NCBI GenBank assembly: GCA_966186595.1
Contig: CBIFWO010000013.1
Span: 1 to 24,143 of the forward strand
Direction of reading: 5' to 3'
Length of the DNA stretch: 24,143 bases
DNA from: JALRBM01 sp966186595
GTDB taxonomy: Bacteria; Patescibacteriota; Saccharimonadia; Saccharimonadales; Saccharimonadaceae
Positions 7,197 to 14,528 of this stretch are shown in pieces (positions within the stretch are counted from its first letter, which is position 1; each line of letters begins with the position of its first letter). Both the position numbers and the translations under genes were made by a program. Below the pieces are notes generated by a model that did no database searches, had not been told where the DNA came from, and was given only the letters and a program-made list of their open reading frames with translations.

Positions 7197-8804
7197 ATGA
7201 GACAGCAAAAGCCTTCACTCGACGGATTTGTTCCACGCCGGCCCGGTAGCCAATTGGGTCAGCATCATGGCCAGGGATTGCAACCTTCGGCTAGTCGTGG
7301 GTTGCGTCCAGCAGATGCACCCACCCCAAAAGATCAGCCAACTACATTGCGTCCGAGTGCTTCGGCGGGTATCCGATCTGAAATTGACGAATCACTAAAA
7401 AGTATTGATACTGACGATAATATTCCGGGGGGCAAAAAAGGCCGTCGTAGAGGAAAGAAACCACAGACCAAAACCCGTCGCATTATCAAGTGGGTGGTTA
7501 TTGCGCTTCTTGTGATCATTGTAGCTGTCGGTGCGTGGGTGGCTTATAAGGCGCTGCGTGCAAGTAACAATATCTTTAAGGGAAATATTTTTGATATCAT
7601 TCAAAATCAACCTTTGAAGGAAGATGAAAACGGCCGCAGTAATATCCTCGTTTTTGGAACATCTGAGGACGATCCTGGACATGAAGGTGGCGATCTTACC
7701 GATTCAATCATGGTGATTAGTGTCGATCAGGACAAGAAGAACGCGTATATGATTAGTATTCCTCGTGATCTATATGTAGATTATGGCGCAACCTGTCCCG
7801 AGGGCTACAAGGGAAAAATCAATAGCATGTATGCATGTTTTGCCGGTGATGGTAATCAGGCGGATGGCGCGACTGCGCTAAAGGGAAAAGTTGGTGAGGT
7901 ATTAGGGCTTGATATTCAATATTTTGTCCACCTTAATTACACGGCGGTCCGCCAGGCAGTTGATGCGGTCGGTGGTGTAGATATAACGATTGAAAGTTCC
8001 GATCCTAAAGGTATCCTGGACCGCAACTTTGACTGGAAGTGTAATTACAAGTGTTACTATGTCAATTACAAAAATGGCGAGGTTGTTCATATGGATGGTG
8101 AACATGCGCTAGCCTTTTCGCGGGCCCGTAATGCAGCCGGAGGCTATGGCCTGCCGAATGGTAATTTTGATCGCGAAAAGAACCAGCAAAAGGTGATAAA
8201 AGCACTTCGTGAAAAGGCGGTGAGTGCAGGTACGCTGACGAATGTTGGTAAGGTGACGGGTCTTCTCGATGCTCTGGGTGATAACATCCGAACGAATTTC
8301 GAGACGAAGGAAATTAGGACATTAATGACCCTTGGTAACGATATCAAGAGCGAGGCAATCCAGCCGGTCAGTCTGGTTGAAGAGGGAAATATGCTCGTAA
8401 AGACTGGCAATGTTGGCGGGGCAAGTATCGTACAGCCGATTGCAGGGCTATTCGATTACAGCGATATTGCCGCCTTTGTAAAGAAGTCGGTGAATGCAAC
8501 TGACGTTACTCGTGAAGCTGCCGGCATCTCGGTGTACAATGCTTCGGGCGTGGCGGGCCTGGCGCAGACAGAAGCCGATAAGATGGGTGAGAAGGGTATG
8601 AATATCCTTGCTGTTGATAATGCGCCCGAAGGTACTTATAGCGGTAAGGTTGAAATCTATCAGATTGGTGAGGATAAAAAAGCGACCAAGGCCGAACTTG
8701 AAAAGATGTACGGTGTAAAAGTGAAGACGACAGCCTCGCCCGTTGCAGCCGCCGAAGGGACTAACTTTGTTGTTATAATCGTGAGCGATCCGAGCAAAAA
8801 TTAG
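7197..8804 (+). CDS. LytR-CpsA-Psr (LCP) family phosphotransferase with LytR_C domain
   Basis: 535 aa. A long basic/disordered cytoplasmic N-terminus (1-95, ending RRRGKKPQTKTRR) precedes one transmembrane helix (about 97-117). The extracellular LCP domain follows, with conserved DSIMVISVD, ISIPRDLYV, the GGV-D-I stretch (VDAVGGVDIT) and ALAFSRAR; its Arg and Asp residues bind the polyprenyl pyrophosphate. A LytR_C domain near the end starts ISVYNASGVAGLA. LCP enzymes transfer glycopolymers from undecaprenyl phosphate to peptidoglycan or protein, which connects functionally with uppS here. An inserted Cys-containing loop (KCNYKCYYVNY) could be disulfide bonded. The ATG has no SD. Confidence 0.92.
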   Translation: MRQQKPSLDGFVPRRPGSQLGQHHGQGLQPSASRGLRPADAPTPKDQPTTLRPSASAGIRSEIDESLKSIDTDDNIPGGKKGRRRGKKPQTKTRRIIKWVVIALLVIIVAVGAWVAYKALRASNNIFKGNIFDIIQNQPLKEDENGRSNILVFGTSEDDPGHEGGDLTDSIMVISVDQDKKNAYMISIPRDLYVDYGATCPEGYKGKINSMYACFAGDGNQADGATALKGKVGEVLGLDIQYFVHLNYTAVRQAVDAVGGVDITIESSDPKGILDRNFDWKCNYKCYYVNYKNGEVVHMDGEHALAFSRARNAAGGYGLPNGNFDREKNQQKVIKALREKAVSAGTLTNVGKVTGLLDALGDNIRTNFETKEIRTLMTLGNDIKSEAIQPVSLVEEGNMLVKTGNVGGASIVQPIAGLFDYSDIAAFVKKSVNATDVTREAAGISVYNASGVAGLAQTEADKMGEKGMNILAVDNAPEGTYSGKVEIYQIGEDKKATKAELEKMYGVKVKTTASPVAAAEGTNFVVIIVSDPSKN

Positions 8805-8827
8805 GCTCACGAGCACTTATTTCGTCG

Positions 8828-8836
8828 TGCTATAAT
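8828..8836 (+). promoter_or_regulatory. Extended -10 promoter of the membrane-protein gene
   Basis: TGC plus a perfect TATAAT (8831-8836) form an extended -10 box. It is followed by 11 bases to ATG 8848, so the leader would be only about 5 bases. No -35 match and no SD are seen. Confidence 0.5.
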
Positions 8837-8847
8837 GGAAAAATACT

Positions 8848-9627
8848 ATGGAGTTTTTAAAATCATCCAAGCGCCGGTCGCTACTGAGTGAGTTGGTCTA
8901 TATCATCTTGAATATTGCCTTGGCGGTGACCGTCTTGATCGTCGTAAGGGCGATTGAGTCTCCGTTTCCTGCCTTTGCTCTAGTGCTTCTCAGCAAGTGG
9001 CGTGTGCTTGCGGTGCGACCACGGTACTGGTTCGCGAATATTCAGGCCAACATGGTGGATATTATCGTCAGCCTCAGTATCGTCGTGCTCCTCTATGCGG
9101 CGAGTAGTGCCTTTGCCGCTCAGATTGCAATTACAATCTTGTATATCGTGTGGTTGCTCTTTATCAAGCCGCGCTCCAAAAGGATTTTTGTCGCAGTACA
9201 GGCGGGAGCCGCTATTTTCCTTGGTGTGACTGCGCTATTATCTGGAACTTATGACTGGATGTCTTCGGCAGTTGTTATCATGATGTGGATCATTGGTTAT
9301 AGCGCTGCCCGCCATGTTCTAAGCAGTTATGACGATGTTCATATGTCATTTTATAGTCTTGTTTGGGGATTGGTATTTGCCGAGATAGGTTGGCTCGTAT
9401 ATCACTGGACATTTGCGTATGCGCTACCAGGGCTTGGCGAATTGCAGCTTTCACAGGCAGCGATTATCATGCTCGCGATCAGTTTCCTGACGGAGCGCAC
9501 TTATAGCAGTTATTCGCAACATGGGACTGTGCGTTCAAGTGATATTATTCTGCCTGGCCTACTTTCGATTAGTGTCATTCTCATCTTACTCATCTTCTTT
9601 AATCGTATGGGAACGGGCATCCTTTAA
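8848..9627 (+). CDS. Polytopic membrane protein of unknown function
   Basis: 259 aa, mostly hydrophobic, with about seven to eight predicted membrane segments. The N-terminus is short and basic (KSSKRR) and a basic loop (IKPRSKR) lies after the third or fourth segment, consistent with positive-inside topology. I recognise no catalytic motif or transporter signature. Tyr/Trp-rich stretches such as YSLVWGLVFAEIGWLVYHW may be interfacial. It sits between an LCP ligase and an HtrA protease, all co-oriented, which suggests an envelope role; this is inference only. The stop TAA is followed by a 34-base gap to the htrA-like gene, with no terminator. Confidence 0.7.
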   Translation: MEFLKSSKRRSLLSELVYIILNIALAVTVLIVVRAIESPFPAFALVLLSKWRVLAVRPRYWFANIQANMVDIIVSLSIVVLLYAASSAFAAQIAITILYIVWLLFIKPRSKRIFVAVQAGAAIFLGVTALLSGTYDWMSSAVVIMMWIIGYSAARHVLSSYDDVHMSFYSLVWGLVFAEIGWLVYHWTFAYALPGLGELQLSQAAIIMLAISFLTERTYSSYSQHGTVRSSDIILPGLLSISVILILLIFFNRMGTGIL

Positions 9628-9661
9628 GCGGCGTATCAGTTAGGGGTGGTAGGGTAGGACT

Positions 9662-10891
9662 ATGAAAGATACGGAAGTTCCTGAAGAGATCAGAAAAGAA
9701 ACTACAGAGAGGCAGAATTCGCAAGATCATTCTGAACCTATGACAGTGAGTCCGGTACAATCATCGGAAGCCAAGCGCCGACGTTGGTGGGTGGGGATTT
9801 TAGTGATACTCGGACTACTGGGCGTCCTTTGGCTTAGCCTGGATGGTGCGCAGACTTTTCGGTCATGGTTGAATGATGCGAAAGTCACCGAGCGCCAGAC
9901 GGTGCAAAATGACGGGAACAAGGTAATCACCAGTGAGGAAGAAAGCATCGCCGGTGTTGTGGAGAAGGTTTCACCAAGCGTCGTTTCGATCGTGACAACT
10001 TCGCGCGGCATGTCACCGCGTGGTGCCGTTGAGCAGGAGGGTGCTGGAACTGGCATTATTGTTGGCAAAGATGGCTATGTCGTCACTAACAAACATGTGG
10101 TTGCTGATACGAATGCTGTAAAAGTGATCTTATCGGATGGAACAGTTCATGAAAACGTAAAGGTTCTAGGTACAGATCCCCTGAACGATATTGCATTTTT
10201 GAAGATTCCTGATGTTAATAACCTTCCTGTGGCCGAGCTTGGCGATTCTACATCGATTCGCGTGGGGCAGCGTGTCGTTGCGATTGGTAATTCACTCGGT
10301 CAATATCAGAACACGGTAACGAGTGGGATTATTTCGGGGACGGGGCGTCCGGTTGCGGCGCAAGATGGTGAGGCGGTTGAAAATTTAACCGATCTTATTC
10401 AGACGGACGCGGCGATTAATCCAGGTAATTCTGGTGGGCCATTGCTCAATTTGTCCGGCCAAGTAATTGGTATTAACACGGCAATCATTGAAAATGCCCA
10501 GGGGATTGGGTTTGCTATCCCGATTGGGGCAACAAAGGGGATGCTAAAGGGTGTTCTGGCTGGCGAGCCAGTAAAACGAGCCTTCCTAGGGGTGAACTAT
10601 ATTTCAATCACAGCTGATGTGGCGAGCCAGTATAATCTTTCAGTCAAGAAGGGTGCCTATATATTTAGTGCCGATGGTCAGCCTTCGGTTGTTGCTGGTG
10701 GCCCGGCGGCCAAGGCGGGAATTCGGGATAAGGATATTATTACAAAAGTCGGGAGTATCGAGGTGGGCGACAAGGGGAGCGTGGCGAGTCTCATATCAGA
10801 GTATGCACCTGGGGATACGATTGAATTAACGGTGCTCCGCGGCGGGCAAACGGTTATCGTCAAGGTTACATTGGCCGCCTATGGGGCGTAA
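9662..10891 (+). CDS. HtrA/DegP-like membrane-anchored serine protease (S1C) with PDZ
   Basis: 409 aa. A cytoplasmic hydrophilic tail is followed by a transmembrane segment at about 42-60 and a trypsin-like domain at about 95-300. The full catalytic triad is present: His145 (TNKHVV), Asp176 (NDIAFLKI) and Ser257 (NPGNSGGP). One PDZ domain (about 305-400) carries the loop AAKAGIRDKDIITKV. The architecture matches HtrA/DegS/HhoA proteins that degrade misfolded or signalling proteins outside the membrane. A weak AGGA precedes ATG. It converges on prmC with a 3-base gap and no terminator between. RseP lies further along the window, but no sigma/anti-sigma pair was seen, so a DegS-RseP cascade is not supported. 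Confidence 0.94.
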   Translation: MKDTEVPEEIRKETTERQNSQDHSEPMTVSPVQSSEAKRRRWWVGILVILGLLGVLWLSLDGAQTFRSWLNDAKVTERQTVQNDGNKVITSEEESIAGVVEKVSPSVVSIVTTSRGMSPRGAVEQEGAGTGIIVGKDGYVVTNKHVVADTNAVKVILSDGTVHENVKVLGTDPLNDIAFLKIPDVNNLPVAELGDSTSIRVGQRVVAIGNSLGQYQNTVTSGIISGTGRPVAAQDGEAVENLTDLIQTDAAINPGNSGGPLLNLSGQVIGINTAIIENAQGIGFAIPIGATKGMLKGVLAGEPVKRAFLGVNYISITADVASQYNLSVKKGAYIFSADGQPSVVAGGPAAKAGIRDKDIITKVGSIEVGDKGSVASLISEYAPGDTIELTVLRGGQTVIVKVTLAAYGA

Positions 10892-10894
10892 TTC

Positions 10895-11716
10895 TTAGTG
10901 CTGCAAAATAATGATAAAATCGCGGATTTCTGACTTTGTGAACCCGTGACTTTTCGCGAAATTCACGATCTCAGTATGCTGCCGAGGATCGGCCTCGAGG
11001 ATGAGTGCTCCATCGGGAGTGAGTCGATGTGTAGCTTGACCGATGAGCTCCTTGATCAAAGCCAAGCCATCATCTTTGGCGAAAAGAGCGATTCCAGGCT
11101 CGTGGTTTGTCTCGGGTGAACGTTCCCACGAAGGGTCGACATACGGCAAGTTGGCGACGATGATATGCGCGGTGCGAGGGTAGTTATTTAAAAGGTCACT
11201 CTGCAGGATTTCGATGTCTACGGTGAGATTTCTAGCATTTTGTTTCGCCACATTGAGGGCATGCTTACTGATATCGAGTAGAGTAACATCCAGAGCTGGA
11301 AATTCTAATTTGGCGGTAACACCAAGGATTCCGCTGCCCGTTCCAACGTCGACGAGTCGAATGGATGTATCAGAATGTGACCCCAGTTGAGGAATAATAT
11401 CTTTTAAGGCTTCGATGATCATTTCTGATTCGGGACGCGGGATGAGCGTTGAGGGGGTCACGCGAAACTGCCGGCCGTAGAATTCCTTGTGTCCAATGAT
11501 GTAGGCAATCGGTGTACGATCCAAGCGAAGTCGGAGTCTGGCATCGGCGATTTCTTGCTCACGGATAGGTACAGATTCATCACGATAAGCATGGAGGTAG
11601 GTCCGGCTTTTCCTTAGGGTGTGAGCGAGGATAATTTCGGCATCAAGTCTGGCAGAGTCGATACCTTCCTTTTTCAGTATTGCTGCTGCCTGGTCAATCC
11701 ACTGGGCAATGGTCAT
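10895..11716 (-). CDS. prmC: Peptide chain release factor N5-glutamine methyltransferase
   Basis: 273 aa from ATG 11716; the longer frame would overlap the upstream gene, whose stop lies 1 base before this ATG. The N-terminal helical domain ends at LIPRPESE (91-98), the PrmC form of LIPRPDTE. The Rossmann SAM-binding loop is VDVGTGSGILG (122-132). The catalytic tetrapeptide reads NLPY (189-192) instead of the usual NPPY. It methylates the Gln of the release-factor GGQ motif. It is the last gene of the prfA operon, next to its substrate's gene. Confidence 0.93.
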   Translation of the reverse strand: MTIAQWIDQAAAILKKEGIDSARLDAEIILAHTLRKSRTYLHAYRDESVPIREQEIADARLRLRLDRTPIAYIIGHKEFYGRQFRVTPSTLIPRPESEMIIEALKDIIPQLGSHSDTSIRLVDVGTGSGILGVTAKLEFPALDVTLLDISKHALNVAKQNARNLTVDIEILQSDLLNNYPRTAHIIVANLPYVDPSWERSPETNHEPGIALFAKDDGLALIKELIGQATHRLTPDGALILEADPRQHTEIVNFAKSHGFTKSEIRDFIIILQH

Positions 11717-11717
11717 A

Positions 11718-12521
11718 TTACTTGAGGCTCCGCTGTCGAACCACTTCGTAGGCAATCGCAACGGTCGCTGCACTGACGTTCAATGAATCGGCAATACCAG
11801 CCATTGGGAGTCGAACTGGCAAATCAGCCGATTGCAGCCACGTATCAGTCAGGCCGAATTGCTCACTTCCCATGACGATTGCCACAGGCTGCTGTAGGTC
11901 AACATCAGTGTATAATTCTGTAGCTGCAGGGGTGGCGGCAAGCGTTTTGATATTCTTGGCTTTTAGAAAATCAATGGCACTTTTGCTGTCGGTAATGATG
12001 GTGGGTGTGGTGAACAGAACGCCGGTCGAGGCTCGGACGACATTCGGATTAAAAAGGTCGGTGACGGAGTCGCAAACAATGACCGCTTCAGCACCCGTCG
12101 CGTCGGCCGAGCGCAAGATAGTGCCCAGGTTGCCTGGTTTTTCGATGGCTTCGACAACGATAAGGAAGGGGTTTTCTGAAAGTTTCAGGTCACTTAGTTG
12201 CGGATGCCACTGCTTGCCAATGGCGATGAGTCCTTCGGGACGTTCGCGATAGGCAATTTTGGTGAAAGCCTCTTTGCCTAGTTTGATCAGTTTTGTCCCC
12301 GTTCGATGGGCGTCGTCGAGGACTTTCTGCTCATTACTTCCAAGAAACCATTCGGGGCAATAGTAAAGTTCATCGAAGTGAAATCCCGCGGCCAGGGCGC
12401 GGGTAATAGGCCGGTAACCCTCGGTGAGAAATACGCCTTGGCTATCACGTTCAGAGCGCTTTTTTAATTTGACAAGTGCCTTGACCCGCGGATTTTGAGT
12501 GCTAGTAATCGCATCGTCCAT
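11718..12521 (-). CDS. SpoU/TrmH-family RNA 2'-O-methyltransferase
   Basis: 267 aa. An N-terminal substrate-binding domain (1-105) contains FLTEGYRPI and ERPEGLIAI. The SPOUT domain follows: motif 1 EKPGNLGTILRSAD with Asn131 and Arg137, motif 2 VMGSEQFGL (216-224) and motif 3 LPMAGIADSLNVSAA (238-252). These knotted enzymes 2'-O-methylate rRNA or tRNA. The layout is closest to RlmB/TsnR rRNA methylases, but the target cannot be read from sequence. ATG follows the prfA stop directly (TAA then ATG), so the operon is translationally coupled. Confidence 0.9.
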   Translation of the reverse strand: MDDAITSTQNPRVKALVKLKKRSERDSQGVFLTEGYRPITRALAAGFHFDELYYCPEWFLGSNEQKVLDDAHRTGTKLIKLGKEAFTKIAYRERPEGLIAIGKQWHPQLSDLKLSENPFLIVVEAIEKPGNLGTILRSADATGAEAVIVCDSVTDLFNPNVVRASTGVLFTTPTIITDSKSAIDFLKAKNIKTLAATPAATELYTDVDLQQPVAIVMGSEQFGLTDTWLQSADLPVRLPMAGIADSLNVSAATVAIAYEVVRQRSLK

Positions 12522-13604
12522 TTAGGCCCCCTGGCTCTGCTCGGCTTCGTGTGCCTGGAGACTACGCTCGGCTTTTTGTAGTTCCAAAATGATGTCCTCG
12601 AAATTGCCATCCAGCATCTTTGGCATATTTGAGCGGCTGTAGCCAATGCGGTGATCGGTGATACGGTCCTGAGGGAAGTTGTAGGTGCGGATTTTCTCAC
12701 TGCGATCGCCACTGCCGATAAGGCTGCGTCGTTTAGCGGCAAGTTTGGATTGCTCCTCCTCGACCTTTTGCTGGAGAAGGCGGGAACGAAGTACGCTCAT
12801 AGCTTTCTCGCGGTTTTTGATCTGGGATTTTTCGTCCTGGTTGGTCACTACCATTCCAGTGGGAAGGTGAGTGATGCGTACGGCACTGTCGGTCGTGTTG
12901 ACGCTCTGACCACCGTGGCCGCTCGCACGAAAAATGTCGACACGAAGGTCCTTCGGGTCGATTTCGATGTCTGCTTCCTCGGCTTCGGGCAGGACAGCAA
13001 CAGTCACGGTGCTGGTGTGGATACGCCCTTGGGATTCGGTGGCGGGAACTCGCTGTACACGGTGAACACCAGATTCGAATTTGAGCTGTGCATAGCACGA
13101 GTCACCAGTGATTTTAAAGATTACTTCTTTGTAGCCACCAGTGTCGTTATCGCTGGTGGAGATAAGTTCTGTCTTTAAACCATTAGCTTCACAATAACGG
13201 AGATACATGCGGTAGAGCTCGGCTGCGAACAGACTGGCTTCGTCACCACCGGCACCGGCGCGGATTTCCATGATGACATTCTTTTCGTCATTCGGGTCTT
13301 TGGGCGCGAGCATCAGGAAGAGCTCTTCCTCGAGTTCGGCAAGTTGCTGCTCGGTTTCGGTAACTTCGCTTTTGGCAAGTTCTGCCAATTCGTCACTTCC
13401 GGTCGCTAATTCTCGAGCTTCTTTTAGATTATTCTCAAGTGTCCGGCGGAGCGTTGCTTTTTCGATTAACTGTTGCAATTCGTTGAATCGTCGATTTTTG
13501 GCGCCATAATCAGGGTCATTAAATGCATTTGGCGATGCCAAAAAATCGGTCAGCGCCGCCTTTTCGTTTGAAAGTTCGTTAATGTCGAGATTTATCTTTG
13601 GCAT
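12522..13604 (-). CDS. prfA: Peptide chain release factor 1
   Basis: 360 aa, identical in length to E. coli RF1. The stop-recognition tripeptide PAT is at 187-189 in RVPATESQGRIHTS, which marks RF1 (UAA/UAG) and not RF2. The peptidyl-hydrolysis motif GGQ is at 231-233 in RASGHGGQSVNTTDS. It is the first gene of a minus-strand operon with a SpoU methylase and prmC. GGGA lies 6 bases before the ATG. RF1 is especially relevant here because TAG ends 16 of the 28 genes in this window. Confidence 0.97.
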   Translation of the reverse strand: MPKINLDINELSNEKAALTDFLASPNAFNDPDYGAKNRRFNELQQLIEKATLRRTLENNLKEARELATGSDELAELAKSEVTETEQQLAELEEELFLMLAPKDPNDEKNVIMEIRAGAGGDEASLFAAELYRMYLRYCEANGLKTELISTSDNDTGGYKEVIFKITGDSCYAQLKFESGVHRVQRVPATESQGRIHTSTVTVAVLPEAEEADIEIDPKDLRVDIFRASGHGGQSVNTTDSAVRITHLPTGMVVTNQDEKSQIKNREKAMSVLRSRLLQQKVEEEQSKLAAKRRSLIGSGDRSEKIRTYNFPQDRITDHRIGYSRSNMPKMLDGNFEDIILELQKAERSLQAHEAEQSQGA

Positions 13605-13627
13605 ATTTGTCCCAATTACTAATAGTC

Positions 13628-13636
13628 ATTATCTCA
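13628..13636 (-). promoter_or_regulatory. Candidate extended -10 promoter of the prfA operon
   Basis: On the minus strand TGA precedes GATAAT (13633-13628), an extended -10-like element 23 bases before ATG 13604. There is no -35; the upstream DNA is the L31 terminator. Confidence 0.3.
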
Positions 13637-13639
13637 TAT

Positions 13640-13675
13640 AAAAAGAGATCGCGTGCTTTAATGCGATCTCTTTTT
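13640..13675 (-). terminator. Terminator of the L31 gene
   Basis: AAAAAGAGATCGC (13640-13652) and GCGATCTCTTTTT (13663-13675) form a perfect 13-bp stem around a 10-base loop. Read on the minus strand it follows the L31 stop by 10 bases and ends in T5. The structure is symmetrical and could act on both strands. Confidence 0.88.
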
Positions 13676-13684
13676 GGTGAAGCG

Positions 13685-14008
13685 CTATTTATTCGCAGCT
13701 TTTTTCGCTTTTTGAGCATTAAGCTTCTTGGCTTTAGCGGCCATTTGCTCTTTGCGCGCTTCGGCTGCGGCAAATTTCGCCTTGAATCGATCAACACGAC
13801 CTTCAGTGTCGATGATCTTTTCCTCACCAGTAAAGAATGGGTGAGAAGCGGAAGAAATATGCAACTTTACGAGTGGGTATGTGTTGCCATCTTCCCATTT
13901 AATGGTGTCGCTTGTTTGCGCCGTACTCTGGGTGAGAAACGCAAACCCAGCCGTTTCGTCGCTAAATACGACAGGCCGGTAATCTGTGGAATGTATACTG
14001 CTTTTCAT
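13685..14008 (-). CDS. rpmE2: 50S ribosomal protein L31, type B
   Basis: 107 aa from ATG 14008 (MKSSIHSTDYRPVVF). The frame continues 13 codons upstream, but that would place the -10 box inside the gene. The core (residues 1-80) has IHxxYRPVVF, GNTYPLVKLHISSASHPFFTG (split at residue 50) and DTEGRVDRFKAKF, the cysteine-free type B (YkgM-like) form that does not bind zinc. L31 helps bridge the ribosomal subunits. Residues 81-107 are an added Ala/Lys-rich basic tail absent from the 87-aa E. coli paralogue. It is monocistronic, with promoter and terminator both visible. Confidence 0.95.
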   Translation of the reverse strand: MKSSIHSTDYRPVVFSDETAGFAFLTQSTAQTSDTIKWEDGNTYPLVKLHISSASHPFFTGEEKIIDTEGRVDRFKAKFAAAEARKEQMAAKAKKLNAQKAKKAANK

Positions 14009-14017
14009 ATCCCGATT

Positions 14018-14046
14018 ATTATATCTGTTTTTGGGTGAAATGTACA
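14018..14046 (-). promoter_or_regulatory. L31 promoter
   Basis: On the minus strand TGTACA (14046-14041), 17 bases and TATAAT (14023-14018) form a promoter whose -10 box ends 9 bases before ATG 14008, giving a leader of about 2 bases. Confidence 0.55.
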
Positions 14047-14075
14047 TACTTTTAAAGGGTTAAAAAGAAATATAT

Positions 14076-14137
14076 GAAAAGAGGCCCGCGAAAAGGGTCT
14101 GGCGCGGAGGAGCAAATCCTTCTCGCGTCCTCTTCTC
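14076..14137 (-). terminator. Large hairpin downstream of the small zinc-peptide gene
   Basis: GAAAAGAGG-CC-CGCG (14076-14090) is complementary to CGCG-T-CCTCTTCTC (14124-14137), with one A-C mismatch and an asymmetric bulge; the loop is GC-rich and about 33 bases. On the minus strand it is followed by T-rich DNA (TTTTC, TTTCTTTTT). It probably ends the 14175-14342 gene. Confidence 0.5.
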
Positions 14138-14174
14138 ACGGGCAGTTTTAATTCTCAACTCCCGGCACTAACCA

Positions 14175-14342
14175 TCATGGAGTTGGCGGCTCGGCGTTGT
14201 TGGGATGGCGTGGACACGTAGAGTCGTGACCGAGCTCCGTCCCGAAATCCGACGTGCGGATTGGGTTGTCGCAGGTGCTGCACCAGGAATCGCTGGCCGT
14301 GGTTGGCGGCCTGCCACCTTTATCCCCGTTGCCGTTGGACAT
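14175..14342 (-). CDS. 55-aa Cys/His peptide, putative zinc-binding protein
   Basis: Start ATG 14342 is chosen because a near-perfect SD (GAGGAGGG) lies 3 bases before it; this also argues that the ORF is real. The peptide is hydrophilic, with no membrane segment. The middle reads CSTCDNPIRT..., then GHDSTCPRH, giving the spacing C-x2-C, about 17 residues, H-x3-C-x2-H. This could hold one zinc ion, like a small zinc ribbon or knuckle. Ends are Gly/Asn-rich and Pro-rich. It has its own promoter and terminator, ends in the rare TGA, and is more GC-rich than neighbouring genes. Function unknown; I do not recognise a family. Confidence 0.65.
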   Translation of the reverse strand: MSNGNGDKGGRPPTTASDSWCSTCDNPIRTSDFGTELGHDSTCPRHPNNAEPPTP

Positions 14343-14376
14343 TTTCCCTCCTCGATGGGCGGTCAAGAACAGAAAT

Positions 14377-14405
14377 ACTATACTATCTTGCGTAGGTTAT
14401 CGCAA
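14377..14405 (-). promoter_or_regulatory. Promoter of the 55-aa peptide gene
   Basis: On the minus strand TTGCGA (14405-14400), 17 bases and TATAGT (14382-14377). Transcription should begin near 14370 with a leader of about 28 bases including the SD. Its -35 box is only 8 bases from the -35 box of the divergent rpsB promoter. Confidence 0.55.
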
Positions 14406-14413
14406 CGGAAGGG

Positions 14414-14442
14414 TAGACAAACGGGGGTGAGCGAGGTACAAT
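14414..14442 (+). promoter_or_regulatory. rpsB-tsf promoter
   Basis: TAGACA (14414-14419), a 17-base spacer and TACAAT (14437-14442) form a near-consensus promoter. The start site near 14449 leaves a leader of about 80 bases before ATG 14529, unusually long for this window. Confidence 0.75.
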
Positions 14443-14473
14443 GGTGGAGTAACAATTTTTAACGACACAACTC

Positions 14474-14523
14474 TCCGGCAAACTCCTGAATCTTCGGGGC
14501 CGGAAAGTGAGGAACAAGGAGTT
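14474..14523 (+). promoter_or_regulatory. rpsB leader pseudoknot that sequesters the Shine-Dalgarno
   Basis: TCCGGC (14474-14479) pairs perfectly with GCCGGA (14499-14504). AACTCCT (14481-14487), inside that loop, pairs perfectly with AGGAGTT (14517-14523), which is the rpsB SD itself. The two stems interleave in the order A-B-A'-B', an H-type pseudoknot or a two-state switch. The loop also contains C(UUCG)G (14492-14497). Bacterial rpsB leaders are known to be feedback targets of S2. That this one is such a target is inference. Confidence 0.55.
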
Positions 14524-14528
14524 CAACC

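Noticed and set aside
12651..13178. 175-codon open frame on the plus strand inside prfA
   Set aside because: It is antisense to the conserved RF1 core (PAT and GGQ region), has no SD and no recognisable product.
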